A DNA stretch of 64,000 bases from Kineococcus xinjiangensis (GTDB taxonomy: Bacteria; Actinomycetota; Actinomycetes; Actinomycetales; Kineococcaceae): assembly GCF_002934625.1 (NCBI RefSeq), contig NZ_PTJD01000003.1, positions 124,001 through 188,000 on the forward strand, written 5' to 3'. The notes under the pieces are model-generated. The model saw nothing but the letters and a program-made list of their open reading frames with translations, had not been told where the DNA came from and ran no database searches. A program made the position numbers and the translations under genes. Positions 35,788 to 47,718 of this stretch are shown in pieces. The first letter of the stretch is position 1; every line of letters starts with the position of its first letter.

Positions 35788-37269
35788 TCAGCCGCGACGC
35801 CACATCTGCGCGGCGTGGTCGTTGCAGCTGTACATCGAGATCCGGGCACCGTTGCTGGTGTCGAGCGCGTAGTTGTCGAGGCAGGTGCCGGAGGCGCGGT
35901 TGACGAGCTGGAACCAGCCGTTGCCGCGGTCCCGGAGACCCCACTGCTGCGGGGTGCCGCCGTTGCAGCCCCAGAGGATGACGTCGTTGTTGAGGGCGGT
36001 GGACCCGTTGGCGTTGTCGAGGCAGGTCCCGGTGTTGCGGTTGCGGACGTCGTAGTGGCCGTTGTTCAGGTAGTTGAACTCCCACTGCTGCGCGGTGCTG
36101 CCGTTGCAGTCCCAGAGCTTGACGGGGGCGCCGTAGGTCTTGTCGAAGTTGTAGTTGTCGACGCACTTGCCGCTGTGCGCGCCCTTGATGCCGAGGGGAG
36201 TGGTGCCGTTGGGCATGGGCTGGCCGAAGAAGGGCCGGCCGTGCTCGGTCCAGAAGAGCTGCTGCATGCGGGTGTGGCGGTTGGGGTCGGTCAGCGCGTC
36301 CGGGTACGGGTCGGCGTAGTCGCGGGCGTGGTAGACGAGGATGTCGGTCTTGCCGTCCTCGGCGACGGTGAAGCTGCCGTGGCCGGGGCCGTAGACGCCG
36401 TTGGCGGTGGAGAACACCGGCGTCGCCGACTTCGTCCACGAGGCCGGGTTGAGGAGGTCGGCCGAGGTCGACGCGGTGAGCAGGCCCAGCTTGTAGCGGG
36501 AGTCGGTGGCGGCGGCGGAGTAGGCGATGAACACCTTGCCGTTCCTGACGACGACCTGCGGGCCCTCGGCGACGGGGTAGCCCTCGCGCTCCCAGGCGTA
36601 GGTGGGCTTGGCGATCACGGTGGCCGGGCCGGTGATGGTGGTCGGGCTGGACATCTTCGCGATGAAGACGTGGCTGTTGTCGCTGCTGTTCGGGTCCTTC
36701 TGCGCCCAGGTGAAGTAGCGCTGCCCGTTCAGCTCGAAGGAGTGCGGGTCGAGCATGAACGACTCGACGTGGGTGTACATCCGCTGCGGCGCCGACCAGG
36801 TGCCCGTCATCGGGTTCGCCGAGGTGTTCTTGACGTAGTACATCCGCTGGTCGTAGGGCGAGCTCGACGGGGAGGCGGAGAAGTACAGGTACCAGGCGCC
36901 GTCGTAGAAGCGGACGTCCGGCGCCCAGATCCAGCCGCTGAGCGCGCCCGAGGAGGGTGCGGTGAAGGCGGTCACGGTGGCGGCGGAGCCGAGCCCCTGC
37001 AGGGTGGTGGAGCGACGCAGCTCCACCCGCTTGTAGTCCGGCACGGAGGCCGTCATGTAGTAGTAGCCGTCGCTGTGCTTGATGACGGCCGGGTCGGCGC
37101 GCTGCTCCACCACGACGTTGTTGATCTCGATGAACTGCGCGGACGCCGGGGCGGTGGCACCCGTCAGCAGGGCGAGAGCGGAGACGAGGACGGCGGCCGA
37201 TCCGCGGAGCGCGCGGCGCAGGCGGCGCCCTCCGGGGCTGTGACCGGTGGCCGGGGTGGCAGTGCTCAC
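35788..37269 (-). CDS. secreted GH43 glycosidase with ricin-type (CBM13) lectin domain
   Basis: A 493-residue exported enzyme. An Arg-rich N-terminus (RRLRRALRGS) and hydrophobic segment ending ASAQ form the signal. The five-bladed GH43 propeller (residues about 45-350) has RADPAVIKHSDGYYYMTAS with the catalytic base Asp, WAPDVRF, and EGPQVVV with the probable acid Glu. A beta-trefoil lectin of about 130 residues follows, with three QxW-type units (AQQWEF, PQQWGL, AQMWRR). Closest in feel to exo-alpha-1,5-L-arabinofuranosidases, so arabinan side chains of pectin are the likely substrate; xylan is an alternative. GTG at 37269 has a GAGAGGA site. An inverted repeat at 37375-37399 may be its operator. 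Confidence 0.9.
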   Translation of the reverse strand: MSTATPATGHSPGGRRLRRALRGSAAVLVSALALLTGATAPASAQFIEINNVVVEQRADPAVIKHSDGYYYMTASVPDYKRVELRRSTTLQGLGSAATVTAFTAPSSGALSGWIWAPDVRFYDGAWYLYFSASPSSSPYDQRMYYVKNTSANPMTGTWSAPQRMYTHVESFMLDPHSFELNGQRYFTWAQKDPNSSDNSHVFIAKMSSPTTITGPATVIAKPTYAWEREGYPVAEGPQVVVRNGKVFIAYSAAATDSRYKLGLLTASTSADLLNPASWTKSATPVFSTANGVYGPGHGSFTVAEDGKTDILVYHARDYADPYPDALTDPNRHTRMQQLFWTEHGRPFFGQPMPNGTTPLGIKGAHSGKCVDNYNFDKTYGAPVKLWDCNGSTAQQWEFNYLNNGHYDVRNRNTGTCLDNANGSTALNNDVILWGCNGGTPQQWGLRDRGNGWFQLVNRASGTCLDNYALDTSNGARISMYSCNDHAAQMWRRG

Positions 37270-37374
37270 GTGCGTCCTCTCGCCGTGGCGCCGGGTGGGC
37301 GCCGGTTGTCTTCCGGGCGGTGACGAGAGGTGGCGTTCAGGCCGTAGGGCGGGGTGCATCCGAAGCTCTCGTCT

Positions 37375-37399
37375 CGTTGAACGTAGGACGAGGTCAACG
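37375..37399. promoter_or_regulatory. inverted repeat in the 314-bp gap upstream of GH43
   Basis: CGTTGAAC, 9 nt, GGTCAACG (7 of 8 positions pair), 106 nt before the GH43 start. It is a candidate operator. The rest of the gap 37270-37583 holds an AT-rich patch near 37460-37475 that may be the promoter, and the terminator of the next gene; I see no gene there. Confidence 0.35.
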
Positions 37400-37524
37400 A
37401 CGGCGACAGGCCCGCAAGGGCCCGTTGGGCCGCTTCGGTGACGAAGATGCTCCCTGTGGGTTGATATTCACTCTGTGTGACGGGATGCGGGATGGGGTCC
37501 TGCGGCACCGCGGGCGGACCACGC

Positions 37525-37579
37525 CCGGCTCCCGCCCCGCCGGCCCCGCCCCACAGCGGGCCGGCGCGGCGGGAGCCGG
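37525..37579 (-). terminator. nested hairpin after the VOC gene
   Basis: Outer 12-bp arms 37525-37536 and 37568-37579, inner 8-bp arms 37539-37546 and 37558-37565; it ends 5 nt before the VOC stop. Confidence 0.7.
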
Positions 37580-37583
37580 TCGG

Positions 37584-38369
37584 TCAGGACCGGTCGGGCT
37601 GCTCGCTCCAGTCACTGGCGATCACGGCGAACTCGGCACCGCGGGGGTCGGCGAGGACCGCCATGCGCCCGTACGGCGTCGACTCCGCGGGCATGACGAC
37701 CTTCGCGCCGCGCGCCTCGGCGGCGCCGACCGCGGCGTCGGTGTCGTCCACCCCGAAGTACGGCAGCCAGCCGGCGGCCTCACCGGGGGTCTCCGGGCCC
37801 GCAGGGCCGATCCCGCCCAGGATGAGCCCCTCCTGCGGCAGCGAGAAGGTCGTGTAGCCGGGGAAGCCCTCCATCGGCTCGTACGCCCACCCGAACACGC
37901 TGGCGAAGAAGGCGCGGGAGGCGTCCGGGTCGGTGCTGCGCAGGTCCTCCCACACCAGCCCGCCCGGCTCGTTGACCAGCGAGGCCCCGATGTGGGTGCC
38001 GGCCTGCCACAGCCCGAACTGCGCACCGGTGGGGTCGGCGGCGATCGCCATCCGCCCGAGCGGACCGACGTCACCGGGGCCCATCAGGACCCGGCCGCCG
38101 GCAGCGGTGACCGCGGCGGCGGTCGCGTCGACGTCGTCCGTGGCGACGTACACGTTCCAGAAGACGGTCTCGCCCTCGGCGGGACCGATGCCCGCGGCGG
38201 CGCTGCCGCCCCGGTGGGCGGTGAGGTAGCCGCCGAACTCGGGGCCGGGGTCGGTGACCTCCCAGCTGAGGACGTCCGCGTAGAGGCGCACGTCCTCCGT
38301 CGGTTCGGGGGTGCCGAGGTCGACCCAGCAGGGGACGCCGGCGGGCCAGTTCTTCGTCCGGATGCTCAT
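37584..38369 (-). CDS. VOC superfamily protein, two tandem glyoxalase-like domains
   Basis: A 261-residue cytosolic protein with two beta-alpha-beta-beta-beta repeats: residues about 10-125 ([18 protein letters not shown], then [18 protein letters not shown]) and 135-255 ([18 protein letters not shown], then [17 protein letters not shown]). The repeated LADPxGAxF strands are typical of actinobacterial CFP30B/27 kDa antigen-type VOC proteins. The metal-ligand set is not complete enough to assign a glyoxalase or dioxygenase reaction. ATG at 38369. It is divergent from purN. Confidence 0.92.
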   Translation of the reverse strand: MSIRTKNWPAGVPCWVDLGTPEPTEDVRLYADVLSWEVTDPGPEFGGYLTAHRGGSAAAGIGPAEGETVFWNVYVATDDVDATAAAVTAAGGRVLMGPGDVGPLGRMAIAADPTGAQFGLWQAGTHIGASLVNEPGGLVWEDLRSTDPDASRAFFASVFGWAYEPMEGFPGYTTFSLPQEGLILGGIGPAGPETPGEAAGWLPYFGVDDTDAAVGAAEARGAKVVMPAESTPYGRMAVLADPRGAEFAVIASDWSEQPDRS

Positions 38370-38468
38370 GGCAGCACTGAAGCGCACCGTCCCGACATGG
38401 TGGAGAGCTGCACCAGATGGCCGTCCCGGCGCCCCGCCCGCGTGGCCGGGAGGACGCCCCGGGGCCAC

Positions 38469-38474
38469 TATCGT
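38469..38474 (+). promoter_or_regulatory. -10 box of purNH
   Basis: TATCGT followed by 8 nt and the purN GTG at 38483, without a ribosome binding site. Confidence 0.5.
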
Positions 38475-38482
38475 TGGCCCAC

Positions 38483-39178
38483 GTGCCGCAGCCCCCGGTC
38501 GCCGTCCCCCCTCCCGCCGACGCCCCCGGCGCGGACGCCCGCCCCTTCCGGGTCGTGGTCCTCGTCTCCGGTTCCGGCTCGACGATGCAGGCGCTCCTCG
38601 ACGCCACGGCCGAGACCGCCGCGGCCACCCTGCCGGGAACGCTCCCGGCCGGGCAGCGCCCCGTCCGCGTCGTGGCCGTCGGCTCCGACAAGCCCGCCGC
38701 GCAGGGCCTCTCCCGGGCCTCGGTGGCCGGGGTGACCACCTTCGCGGTCCCGCCCGCCGAGCACCCCGACCGCACCGCCTGGGAGCGGGCCCTGGTCGAG
38801 GCGGTCGCGCAGTTCGAACCGGACCTCGTGGTGCTCGCCGGGTTCATGCGGATCCTCGGCGCCCCCATGCTCGGGGCCTTCGGCGGCCGCATCCTCAACA
38901 CCCACCCCGCGCTGCTGCCCTCCTTCCCCGGGGCCCACGGCGTGCGCGACGCCCTCGCCCACGGCGTGCGCGTCACCGGCTGCACCGTGCACCTCGTCGA
39001 CGAGGGCGTCGACACCGGCCCGATCGTGGCCCAGGCGGCGGTGCCCGTCCTCGACGACGACGACGAGGCGACCCTCCACGAACGCATCAAGGAGCAGGAG
39101 CGCCTGCTCCTCGTCGAAGTCGTCGGCCGGCTGGCCCGCGGCTGGTCCGTCACCGGCAGGAAGGTCCGATTCTCGTGA
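38483..39178 (+). CDS. purN: phosphoribosylglycinamide formyltransferase
   Basis: Third step of purine synthesis: formyl transfer from 10-formyl-THF to GAR. The 231-residue protein has [40 protein letters not shown] (catalytic Asn and His) and [16 protein letters not shown] with the catalytic Asp. The Pro/Ala-rich N-terminal extension of about 20 residues is unusual. GTG at 38483 fits the -10 box; an ATG at 38417 would add 22 residues but lies upstream of that promoter. purH overlaps the stop, so the two enzymes are coupled. Confidence 0.97.
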   Translation: MPQPPVAVPPPADAPGADARPFRVVVLVSGSGSTMQALLDATAETAAATLPGTLPAGQRPVRVVAVGSDKPAAQGLSRASVAGVTTFAVPPAEHPDRTAWERALVEAVAQFEPDLVVLAGFMRILGAPMLGAFGGRILNTHPALLPSFPGAHGVRDALAHGVRVTGCTVHLVDEGVDTGPIVAQAAVPVLDDDDEATLHERIKEQERLLLVEVVGRLARGWSVTGRKVRFS

Positions 39179-40809
39179 GCACGAGCAGCAGCACGGCAGC
39201 CGAGGCGACGCCCGGGGCGCAGCAGCGACGCCCGGTCCGCCGCGCCCTCGTCAGCGTCTACGACAAGACGGGTCTGGAGGAGCTCGCCACCGGCCTGCAC
39301 GCCGCGGGCGTCGCGCTGGTCTCCACCGGCTCCACCGCGGCCCGCATCGCCGCGGCCGGGGTTCCCGTCACGCCCGTGGAGGAGCTGACGGGTTTCCCCG
39401 AGTGCCTCGACGGGCGCGTCAAGACCCTCCACCCGAGGGTGCACGCCGGGATCCTCGCCGACCTGCGCCTGCCCGAGCACGCCGCCCAGCTCGCGGACCT
39501 CGGCGTGGAGCCCTTCGACCTCGTGGTCGTGAACCTCTACCCGTTCCGCGAGACCGTCGCCTCCGGCGCGGGGCGCGACGACGTCGTGGAGCAGATCGAC
39601 ATCGGCGGGCCGTCGATGGTCCGCGCCGCCGCGAAGAACCACCCCAGCGTCGTCGTCGTCGTCGACCCGGCCCGCTACGGCGACGTGCTCGCCGCGGTCG
39701 GCGAGGGCGGGTTCACCCTGGCCGAGCGCCGGAGGCTGGCCGCGGCCGCGTTCGCGCACACCGCCGCCTACGACACCGCCGTGGCCACCTGGTGCGCCGC
39801 GCAGCTCGTGGACGACGAGGGCGCCGGCGACCCGCACTGGCCGGTGTTCACGGGAACCTCGCTGGAGCTGTCGGAGGTGCTGCGCTACGGCGAGAACCCC
39901 CACCAGGCCGCCGCCCTCTACGTCGACCCGGACGCCCCCGCCGGGATCGCGCAGGCCGAGCAGCTGCACGGCAAGGCCATGTCCTACAACAACTACGTCG
40001 ACGCCGACGCCGCCGTGCGCGCCGCCCACGACTTCGCGGAACCGGCCGTCGCCGTCATCAAGCACGCCAACCCCTGCGGGGTCGCGGTGGGCTCCGACAT
40101 CGCCGCCGCCCACGCCGCCGCCCACGCCTGCGACCCCGTCTCCGCCTTCGGCGGGGTGATCGCCGCCAACCGCGTCGTGACGGCCGCGATGGCCGCGCAG
40201 GTCGCCGACGTCTTCACCGAGGTGGTCGTCGCGCCGGACTTCGAACCGGCGGCGCTGGAGCTGCTCCAGGCCAAGAAGAACATCCGCCTCCTCCGGCTCC
40301 CCGAGGGCTTCCGCCGCGACGAGCTGGAGTGGCGCCAGGTCTCCGGCGGGGTGCTGGTGCAGGGGACCGACCGCATCGACGCCGCGGTCGCCGGTGACGG
40401 GCCCGGCGGTGACGACCCCTCCACCTGGCAGCTCGTGGCCGGGGACGCCGCCGACGAGAGCACCCTGGCGGACCTCGCCTTCGCCTGGCGGGCGGTGCGC
40501 TCGGTGCGCTCCAACGCCATCCTGCTCGCGAGCGGCGGCGCGAGCGTCGGCATCGGCATGGGCCAGGTGAACCGGGTGGACTCCTGCCGGCTCGCCGTCT
40601 CCCGGGCCGGCGCCGAGCGCGCCAGGGGCTCCGTCGCGGCCTCCGACGCGTTCTTCCCCTTCGCCGACGGGGCGCAGATCCTCATCGACGCCGGGGTGCG
40701 CGCCATCGTCCAGCCGGGCGGTTCCGTCCGCGACGCCGAGGTGGTCGAGGCCGCCCGCGCCGCGGGCGTGACGATGTACCTCACGGGCGCGCGGCACTTC
40801 GCGCACTGA
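39175..40809 (+). CDS. purH: bifunctional AICAR transformylase / IMP cyclohydrolase
   Basis: Carries out the last two steps of IMP synthesis. The 544-residue protein has an N-terminal IMP cyclohydrolase (MGS-like) domain with [31 protein letters not shown]-type sequence and VVNLYPF. The AICAR transformylase domain has [33 protein letters not shown] and the C-terminal [22 protein letters not shown] and TGARHFAH end. GTG at 39175 overlaps the purN stop. The first 20 residues are Ser/Ala-rich and not conserved. Confidence 0.98.
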   Translation: MSTSSSTAAEATPGAQQRRPVRRALVSVYDKTGLEELATGLHAAGVALVSTGSTAARIAAAGVPVTPVEELTGFPECLDGRVKTLHPRVHAGILADLRLPEHAAQLADLGVEPFDLVVVNLYPFRETVASGAGRDDVVEQIDIGGPSMVRAAAKNHPSVVVVVDPARYGDVLAAVGEGGFTLAERRRLAAAAFAHTAAYDTAVATWCAAQLVDDEGAGDPHWPVFTGTSLELSEVLRYGENPHQAAALYVDPDAPAGIAQAEQLHGKAMSYNNYVDADAAVRAAHDFAEPAVAVIKHANPCGVAVGSDIAAAHAAAHACDPVSAFGGVIAANRVVTAAMAAQVADVFTEVVVAPDFEPAALELLQAKKNIRLLRLPEGFRRDELEWRQVSGGVLVQGTDRIDAAVAGDGPGGDDPSTWQLVAGDAADESTLADLAFAWRAVRSVRSNAILLASGGASVGIGMGQVNRVDSCRLAVSRAGAERARGSVAASDAFFPFADGAQILIDAGVRAIVQPGGSVRDAEVVEAARAAGVTMYLTGARHFAH

Positions 40810-40818
40810 CCCGTCGGC

Positions 40819-40908
40819 CTACCCCGGCTCGTGATCCGTCACGGCTCGCGCCCGGTGGCCGCCGGCCGCGCGGGATCCGACGACCACTGCGACCACGAGC
40901 CGGGGTAG
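40819..40908. repeat. long-loop inverted repeat across the end of the sulfurtransferase gene
   Basis: CTACCCCGGCTCGTG (40819-40833) and its exact complement (40894-40908) are 60 nt apart. The right arm codes LYPGSW near the sulfurtransferase C-terminus; the left arm is intergenic, so this may serve as a terminator of both convergent transcripts. Confidence 0.6.
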
Positions 40909-41717
40909 AGGGCGGCCTCGATCCCCGCGGCGGCCAGCTGCGCGACCGCGAGGCTGGCGAACACCCCCGAACCGCAGTACGCGGCCGTGGCAACGCCGGG
41001 GCGCACCCCGACCTGCGCCAGCCGCTCCCGCAGCACGTCCGCGGGCAGCAGCAGCCCCTCCCCGTCGGTCAGGGAACCCGGCGGCAGGTTGCGCGCACCG
41101 GGGACGTGCCCGGCGCGGGGGTCCACCGGCTCCACCTCGCCGCGGTAGCGCTCACCTGCCCGCGCGTCGAGCAGCAGACCGGAGGCGGGCAGCGCGGCGG
41201 CGCCGTCGGCGTCCACGACGGGCATCGCCCCCGGCGACAGCTCCACGTCACCCGGTTCCACGTCACCGGGGGCCGGTTCGACCTCGCCCGCCTCCAGGGG
41301 CAGCCCGGCCGCGCGCCAGGCCGCCAGCCCGCCGTCGAGGATGCGCACCTCCTCCCACCCCGCCCAGCGCAGCACCCACCAGGCGCGCGCCGCGGCCGCG
41401 CCGCCGGCGTCGTCGTAGGCGACGACCTGCATCCCCGGCCGCAGCCCCCACCGCCGCGCGCTCTCCTGCAGCGCAGCGGGATCGGGCAGGGGGTGCCGGC
41501 CGTGCGCGGGGGAGGGCGGGGCGGACAGCTCGGCGTCGAGGTCCACGTACACGGCCCCGGGCAGGTGGCCCTCGCGGTGGCGCTCGCGCCCGGTGGTGTC
41601 GCCGAGCCGCCAGCGCACGTCCAGCAGCAGCAGGGGGGCGCCTGCGTCGAGGAGGCGCCGCAGTTCGGCGACGTCGGTGAACGTGCGGGCGCGGTCGGGC
41701 GGGGCGGGAGTGCTCAC
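40839..41717 (-). CDS. two-domain rhodanese-type sulfurtransferase
   Basis: A 292-residue protein with two rhodanese folds. The N-terminal, inactive one runs to about residue 145 ([33 protein letters not shown]); the C-terminal one carries the active-site loop [11 protein letters not shown] with the catalytic Cys. The CGSGV loop is the form seen in 3-mercaptopyruvate sulfurtransferases rather than thiosulfate enzymes. A Glu/Pro/Asp repeat linker ([12 protein letters not shown]) joins the halves. GTG at 41717. It is divergent from LacI, with a minisatellite between them. Confidence 0.93.
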   Translation of the reverse strand: MSTPAPPDRARTFTDVAELRRLLDAGAPLLLLDVRWRLGDTTGRERHREGHLPGAVYVDLDAELSAPPSPAHGRHPLPDPAALQESARRWGLRPGMQVVAYDDAGGAAAARAWWVLRWAGWEEVRILDGGLAAWRAAGLPLEAGEVEPAPGDVEPGDVELSPGAMPVVDADGAAALPASGLLLDARAGERYRGEVEPVDPRAGHVPGARNLPPGSLTDGEGLLLPADVLRERLAQVGVRPGVATAAYCGSGVFASLAVAQLAAAGIEAALYPGSWSQWSSDPARPAATGREP

Positions 41718-41745
41718 CCGGCCATGGTGGCGTGCCGCGGGCGGA

Positions 41746-41844
41746 GCGCCCCGCCGGGCACGCCGCCCCGCCGGGCACGCCGCCCCGCCGGGCACGCCGC
41801 CCCGCCGGGCACGCCGCCCCGCCGGGCACGCCGCCCCGCCGCGG
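41746..41844. repeat. 17-bp minisatellite
   Basis: Nearly six head-to-tail copies of CGCCGCCCCGCCGGGCA; four copies from 41761 to 41828 are identical, and the ends are partial. The period is not a multiple of three and the array is intergenic (sulfurtransferase/LacI). Perfect copies suggest recent expansion, so its length may vary between strains. Confidence 0.9.
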
Positions 41845-41971
41845 TCGCGGACCGGGCCGTCGTGGACCGCCGGCACCGGCGCAGCGGACCTGCGCAGGGC
41901 GTCCACGGCCGTGGCAGTAGGGTCCGCGAGGGCTCCGGTGCAGGCCGTCGCCCAGGCAGGAGGGGCGCCGG

Positions 41972-43018
41972 ATGGACGATTCCCGCACACGGCGACCGGA
42001 GCCGACGATGCGCGACGTCGCCGCGCTCGCCGGGGTCAGCATCAAGACGGTCTCGCGGGCCGTCAACGGCGAACGGGGCGTCGGCGCCGACGTGGCCCGC
42101 CGCGTCGCGGAGGCCGCGGCCGCGCTCGGCTACCGGCCCAACCTCTCCGCCAGCAGCCTGCGCCGCGCCGACCGGCGCAGCACCACCCTCGGTGTCGTCT
42201 TCGAGGACCTCTCCAACCCGTTCGACTCCACGTTGCTGCGCGCCGTCGAGGCCCGCGCCCGGGAGAGCGGGTTCCTCGTCTTCGCCGGCAGCGACGAGGA
42301 CGACCCGGCCCGGCAGGCGGAGATCCTGGAGTCCCTCGCCCTGCGGCGCGTCGACGGCCTGCTCGCCATGCCGCTGGCGGGTCACCAGGACGCGCTCCGG
42401 GGCGAGCGGCAGCGGGGCGTGCCGATGGTCCTGCTGGACCGGCCGCCGACGTTCCCGGACACCGACTGCGTCACCACCACCAACCGCGAGAGCACCTCGG
42501 AGGCGGTCCAGCGGCTCACCGCCCTCGGCCACCGCCGCATCGCCTTCCTCGGCGACCGCCAGGAGCTGTGGACCCACCAGGAGCGCCACGCCGGCTACGT
42601 GGAGGGTCTCGCCCGCGCGGGGGTGCGGCCGGGGCGGGACCTCGTGCGCCGGGACCTGCGCGGCCCCGAGGCGGCGCAGACCGCGGTCACCGACCTGCTC
42701 GGCCTCCCCGAACCGCCGACGGCCGTGTTCGCCGCCCAGAACCTCCTCGCGATCGGGGCCGTGCGCGCCCTGCAGCACGCCGGCCTCGAGCACGACGTCG
42801 CCCTGGTCGGGTTCGACGACTTCCCGGTGGCCGACCTCCTGCGCCCGGCGGTCTCGGTGGTCCAGCAGGACGTCAGCGCCCTCGGCCGCACCGCCGCCGA
42901 CCTCGTCCTGGCCCGCATCGCCGGCGACCGTTCCCCGGCGAAGCACGTCACGATCCCCGCCACGCTCGTCCCCCGCGGCTCGGGGGAGGTCCCGCCGCTC
43001 CGCAGCGCACGCGGGTAG
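41972..43018 (+). CDS. LacI family transcriptional regulator
   Basis: A 348-residue repressor. The N-terminal helix-turn-helix is [20 protein letters not shown] (residues about 13-32), with the hinge [11 protein letters not shown]. The periplasmic-binding-like sensor domain has [43 protein letters not shown] and [12 protein letters not shown], typical of sugar-responsive members. ATG at 41972 has an AGGAGGGG ribosome binding site and a TAGGGT -10 box at 41918-41923. No transporter or catabolic operon is next to it; targets may be the polysaccharide genes nearby (GH43, SGNH esterase). Confidence 0.95.
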   Translation: MDDSRTRRPEPTMRDVAALAGVSIKTVSRAVNGERGVGADVARRVAEAAAALGYRPNLSASSLRRADRRSTTLGVVFEDLSNPFDSTLLRAVEARARESGFLVFAGSDEDDPARQAEILESLALRRVDGLLAMPLAGHQDALRGERQRGVPMVLLDRPPTFPDTDCVTTTNRESTSEAVQRLTALGHRRIAFLGDRQELWTHQERHAGYVEGLARAGVRPGRDLVRRDLRGPEAAQTAVTDLLGLPEPPTAVFAAQNLLAIGAVRALQHAGLEHDVALVGFDDFPVADLLRPAVSVVQQDVSALGRTAADLVLARIAGDRSPAKHVTIPATLVPRGSGEVPPLRSARG

Positions 43019-43097
43019 CGTGCTGGCGCGCCCCCCGTCGGGGGCCCGGAGACCGCGGCGGTTCCGCGGCGAGGCGGTTCTGCGGGGGAGGCATCCG

Positions 43098-43418
43098 GTG
43101 GTCGGCGGTTCGGGCGGCGGAACCCACCCCCCGGGGGGGTCGCACGTCCACGAGGAGGTGCCGCCCCGGGAGGTGCTGCTGCACGCCGTGCTCGTCGGGG
43201 TCGTGCTCGCCCTCGTGGTGGTGGTCGTCGCCGGCCCGCGCGCGGGCGGGCTCGTGCTGGCCGCGGACCTGCTGCTGGCCGGCGTGCTGCGCCTGGTGCT
43301 GCCGGTGCGGGTCGTCGGCGCCCTGGCGGTGCGCTCCCGGGCCTTCGACGTGGTGGTCGCGCTCGCGCTCGCGCTCGCCTGCGCCGGCCTGGCGTGGGTG
43401 GTGCCCACCGGCGGCTGA
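43098..43418 (+). CDS. DUF3017 small membrane protein
   Basis: A 106-residue protein with three membrane helices after a His/Gly/Pro-rich N-terminus: [38 protein letters not shown] and a last one ending [12 protein letters not shown]3017 genes are often beside folD and mdh in actinobacteria, which fits the mdh gene here (convergent). GTG at 43098 has a GGGGGAGG site. Function unknown. Confidence 0.8.
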   Translation: MVGGSGGGTHPPGGSHVHEEVPPREVLLHAVLVGVVLALVVVVVAGPRAGGLVLAADLLLAGVLRLVLPVRVVGALAVRSRAFDVVVALALALACAGLAWVVPTGG

Positions 43419-43454
43419 GGCGGGCGCCGACGCCGGCGCCCGCCCCGCTGCGAC

Positions 43455-45251
<1,797 letters not shown>

Positions 45252-45261
<10 letters not shown>

Positions 45262-45980
45262 CCGTCCGCGCCTGGGGAGAGGGACCGCGCTCCGCCGTCC
45301 TCGTCCACGGCGTCACCTCCGACTCCGGAACCTGGCACCGCGTGGCGCCCCGCCTCGCCCGGCTCGGGTACCGCTGCCTCGCCGTGGACCTGCCCGGGCA
45401 CGGCCGCAGCCCCCGCGACGGCTACACCCTCGCCGCCTGCGCGGACGCCCTCGTGGAGTCCGTCCCCGCCGGCCCGGACCTCGCGATCGGGCACTCCCTC
45501 GGCGGTCTGGTCCTCACCGCGGCGGTGGAGCGGCTGCGACCGCGGGCGGCGGTGTACGTGGACCCGCCCTGGCAGCTCGGCGGGGAGCGCGACACCTCCG
45601 ACCCGGAGCGCTTCCGGCGGGTGCCGCTGCAGCGCGGCGGCGACATCGCCCGGGAGAACCCCCGCTGGAGCGCCGGCGACGTCCACCACGTCCTCGCAGC
45701 CCGCAGCCGCTGGGACCCCGACGCCGTCGCGATCCTCCACGACGCGCGCCGCCACGGCCCGCTGCTGCCGTCGTCCGCGGCGGTTCCCTCGCTGGTGCTG
45801 CGCGCGGACGGCAGTGAGCTGGTGAGCGACGCCGACGCGCAACGGCTGCAGGCGGCGGGGTTCGAGGTGCGGACGGTCCCCGGGGCCGGGCACAACGTGT
45901 TCCGCGACGACCTCGAGGGGTTCCTGGAGGCCCTCGACGGCTGGGTGGAGCCGTCGAGGGCGCCGGAGGCCCAGGGCTAG
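45252..45980 (+). CDS. alpha/beta hydrolase
   Basis: A 242-residue cytosolic enzyme with a short cap. AVLVHGVTSDSGTWHRVAPRLARLGY forms the oxyanion region, DLPGHGRS follows, the nucleophile elbow is IGHSLGG, the acid is Asp in LVLRADGSELV, and the base is His in VPGAGHNVFRDD. All three catalytic residues are present. The GTG start overlaps the preceding gene. Substrate unknown; linkage to the flavin reductase-like gene could point to an oxidised small-molecule pathway, but this is only inference. Confidence 0.92.
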
Positions 45981-45995
45981 CCGGCGCCCTCGACG
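45952..45995. terminator. hairpin at the convergent end
   Basis: The perfect 15-bp arms 45952-45966 and 45981-45995 enclose the hydrolase stop codon in a 14-nt loop; the left arm is coding. It faces the SGNH esterase stop. Confidence 0.75.
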
Positions 45996-46014
45996 AGCAG
46001 GGGCCCGACGGGCA

Positions 46015-47718
46015 TCAGCCCGCGGGGACGACCTCCAGTCCGTTGAGGTGCGCCGTCGCCCCGCTCAGCACGACGTCGAGACGCCCGTCCGAGACCACCA
46101 CGCCGGTGACGGTCTTCTCCACCGTCGTGCCGTGCGCCGCAGCGGCCGCACCGCGGTCGACGCCCTCGATGCGGACGGACGTGCGGGCGCTGCCCAGCGC
46201 GTCCCCGTGCACGGTGCGCACGGTGTAGGTGCCGTTGGGCACGTCCGCGCGGAACTCGTAGGTGCAGCCGAAGCAGGCGACGAAGTCCCGGCGCAGGGGA
46301 TCGGTGGCCTCGCCGCGGTCGCGGTCGATCATGCCCGTGGTGGAGACGAACCCGAAGCCGCGGGCGGTGGAGTACAGGTCCGCGCGGGTCACCGCCGCGT
46401 ACCCCGTCATCGCCGGGGAGCCGACCGGGCCGAAGTCGAAGCGGCGTGCGGCCGCGGGCGGCGTGGCGGTCCGCAGGTGCTGCGCCAGGGGCAGGCCGGC
46501 GCTGCGGGTCAGCGACGCCAGCAACCGGGCGATCTGGACGGCCCCGTACTCCTGGAAGTGGGTGTCGTCCTGGACCCCGTTCACCCATGCCGGGTAGGCG
46601 CCGGGCGGGGTGTGGAGGAACACGTTCTTCGTGCCCTCCGGCCCCACGCCCTCGTAGTAGGCGCGGCTGGCGGCGCCGAGGTCCAGGACGGTGGCGCCGA
46701 GCTGGGCCCCGATCTCCTTCATGGCACGCGTGTAGCTGCCGAAGCTGTCGTTGAACCGGCCCGTCGCCGGGTCGTAGGACCGGCGCCCCACCGGAGTCAC
46801 CAGCACCGGCGTCGCACCGCGCTGGCGGGCGCCGTCCACGTAGCGCTGCAGGTACTCCTTGTACTGCTCCGGCGTGACGTAGCGCTCCGGCCGGCTGACG
46901 GTCGCGTCGTTGTGGCCGAACTGCACGTAGAAGTAGTCGCCGGGCCGCAGCGCCCGGAGCACCGTGTCCAGGCGCCCCTCGACGAGGAAGGACTTCGAGC
47001 TGCGCCCGCCGATCGCGTGGTTGCTGAAGGCCACGCCGGTGGTGAAGGAGTGGGGGAGCATCTGACCCCAGCCCGCCTCCGGCTTCCACCCCGCGTTGTA
47101 CGTCTGCACGGTGGAGTCGCCGGCGATGTAGACGGTCGGCTTCGCCCCGGCCGTGCGCGGCGCCTGGCGCGTGAGGACGACGGCGTTCACGTTCGGCGTC
47201 GCGCCGCTGAACTCCAGGTCCAGCCTGCCGTCGACGACGGCCACGTCGAAGCTCGTCTCCAGGAACTGGCCGGCGGCCCGCGACGCGGCGGGCACCTTCA
47301 GGACGCTCTCCGCGCGCACCGCCACGTCGGTGGCGCCCGCCCGGTCCCCGGCGACGAGGGAGACCGTGTAGTCGGCGCTGGGGACCTCCACGGAGAACGT
47401 GGTGTCCCGGGGGGTGGCGAAGTCCGCGCGCAGCGGGTCGCTGCCACCGCGGTCGGTGGAGGTCACCTTCGTGGTGTCGGCGAAGCCGAAGCCCGTCGAG
47501 CTGGAGAAGGCGGTGCCCCGGTCGACCCTCGTGTGGCCGGACGCCAGCGCCCCCGGGCCGAAGTCGAAGCGCAGGGAGGCGCCCGGGTCGAGCGGGACCG
47601 CCGACGCGGTGGCCGCGGGCACGGTCAGCAGTGCTGCGGTGACGGCGGCGGCCGCGGTGACGGCGGCGACGGGGGCGGAGCGGCGGCGGGTGCCGGGGTG
47701 CCGCGGGTGCTTCCTCAT
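46015..47718 (-). CDS. secreted SGNH acetylesterase between two copies of an accessory domain
   Basis: A 567-residue exported enzyme resembling rhamnogalacturonan acetylesterases (CE12 type). A signal peptide (to about residue 40) is followed by an accessory domain starting RFDFGPG (residue 50), the SGNH hydrolase domain with block I VYIAGDSTVQTY (Ser202), an FGHNDAT block with Gly and Asn, and DDTHFQEYGA with the Asp-His pair. From about residue 425 a second accessory copy starts RFDFGPVG and repeats the same order (GFGF, DRG, DPLRRDF, YTVRTVHGD, DGRLDVVLSGA, LNGLEVV). Such FDFG domains occur with pectin-active enzymes. ATG at 47718 has a GAGGAGAT site. A consensus promoter and LacI-type operator lie upstream. 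Confidence 0.92.
   Translation of the reverse strand: MRKHPRHPGTRRRSAPVAAVTAAAAVTAALLTVPAATASAVPLDPGASLRFDFGPGALASGHTRVDRGTAFSSSTGFGFADTTKVTSTDRGGSDPLRADFATPRDTTFSVEVPSADYTVSLVAGDRAGATDVAVRAESVLKVPAASRAAGQFLETSFDVAVVDGRLDLEFSGATPNVNAVVLTRQAPRTAGAKPTVYIAGDSTVQTYNAGWKPEAGWGQMLPHSFTTGVAFSNHAIGGRSSKSFLVEGRLDTVLRALRPGDYFYVQFGHNDATVSRPERYVTPEQYKEYLQRYVDGARQRGATPVLVTPVGRRSYDPATGRFNDSFGSYTRAMKEIGAQLGATVLDLGAASRAYYEGVGPEGTKNVFLHTPPGAYPAWVNGVQDDTHFQEYGAVQIARLLASLTRSAGLPLAQHLRTATPPAAARRFDFGPVGSPAMTGYAAVTRADLYSTARGFGFVSTTGMIDRDRGEATDPLRRDFVACFGCTYEFRADVPNGTYTVRTVHGDALGSARTSVRIEGVDRGAAAAAHGTTVEKTVTGVVVSDGRLDVVLSGATAHLNGLEVVPAG

Noticed and set aside
38071-40806. A 911-residue antisense open frame over purN-purH
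   Set aside because: Same reason: purN and purH motifs on the plus strand are complete.
41746-41844. Direct repeats considered as a CRISPR array or coding collagen-like repeats
   Set aside because: Copies are contiguous without spacers and the 17-bp period is out of frame; no cas genes nearby.
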